Shown here: one piece after another, positions 5,530 through 5,538 of the stretch
Numbering within the stretch: position 1 is the first letter of the stretch
How the letters are laid out: each line of letters begins with the position of its first letter
Source: Acidobacteria bacterium UBA2161
GTDB taxonomy: Bacteria > Acidobacteriota > Vicinamibacteria > Vicinamibacterales > UBA823
NCBI GenBank assembly: GCA_002328835.1
Contig: DCWN01000031.1
Span: 1-5,538 of the forward strand
DNA: 5,538 nucleotides
Reading direction: 5' to 3'
Program-made: the position numbers and the translations under genes
Notes under the pieces: model-generated
What the model was told of the DNA's origin: nothing
What the model saw: the letters and a program-made list of their open reading frames with translations, nothing else
The model's database searches: none

Positions 5530-5538
5530 TACGGAAGG

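Noticed and set aside
1..5538. CRISPR array, toxin-antitoxin or phage-defence system
   Set aside because: No spaced direct repeats, Cas-like proteins, small paired genes or defence domains are visible; apart from the IS end, the genes are ordinary metabolic, signalling and membrane genes.

Overview
The window is GC-rich with G/C-ending codons. It looks like a chromosomal piece of a GC-rich, probably soil-type bacterium. The gene mix (single-subunit acyl desaturase, exported YtcJ-like amidohydrolase, short histidine kinase) would fit Acidobacteriota or a similar phylum, but no marker gene is present and this assignment is a guess.

Layout. Positions 1-172 (minus) hold the 5' part of an IS3-family transposase orfA cut by the window edge. 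The outer end of that insertion sequence probably lies near 256-258. Positions 259-383 are a leader region with a hairpin, a 9-bp tandem repeat and a possible promoter made where the IS meets the flank. Four genes then run on the plus strand: an acyl-CoA/fatty-acid desaturase (384-1268, TTG start), a YtcJ-type metal-dependent amidohydrolase with a Tat-like leader (1399-3108), a short two-TM histidine kinase (3176-4090) and an OmpR/PhoB-type response regulator (4087-4842). Kinase and regulator overlap by ATGA. A six-TM membrane protein of unknown function (4851-5513) runs on the minus strand and converges on the regulator with an 8-bp gap. A run of ten Gs lies just upstream of its start. No gene-free stretch exceeds 300 bases.

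How the parts may work together. The kinase/regulator pair is a clear two-component system. The kinase has almost no extracytoplasmic loop, so it probably senses something in or at the membrane or through a partner protein. Membrane-state sensing linked to the nearby desaturase is an attractive but unproven idea, because the amidohydrolase lies between them and each gene gap contains possible transcription start or stop signals. I see no clearly new multi-gene system. The points most worth a second look are the IS-edge hybrid promoter, the tandem-repeat leader of the desaturase, the nearly leaderless kinase start, the duplicated membrane protein and its poly-G tract.
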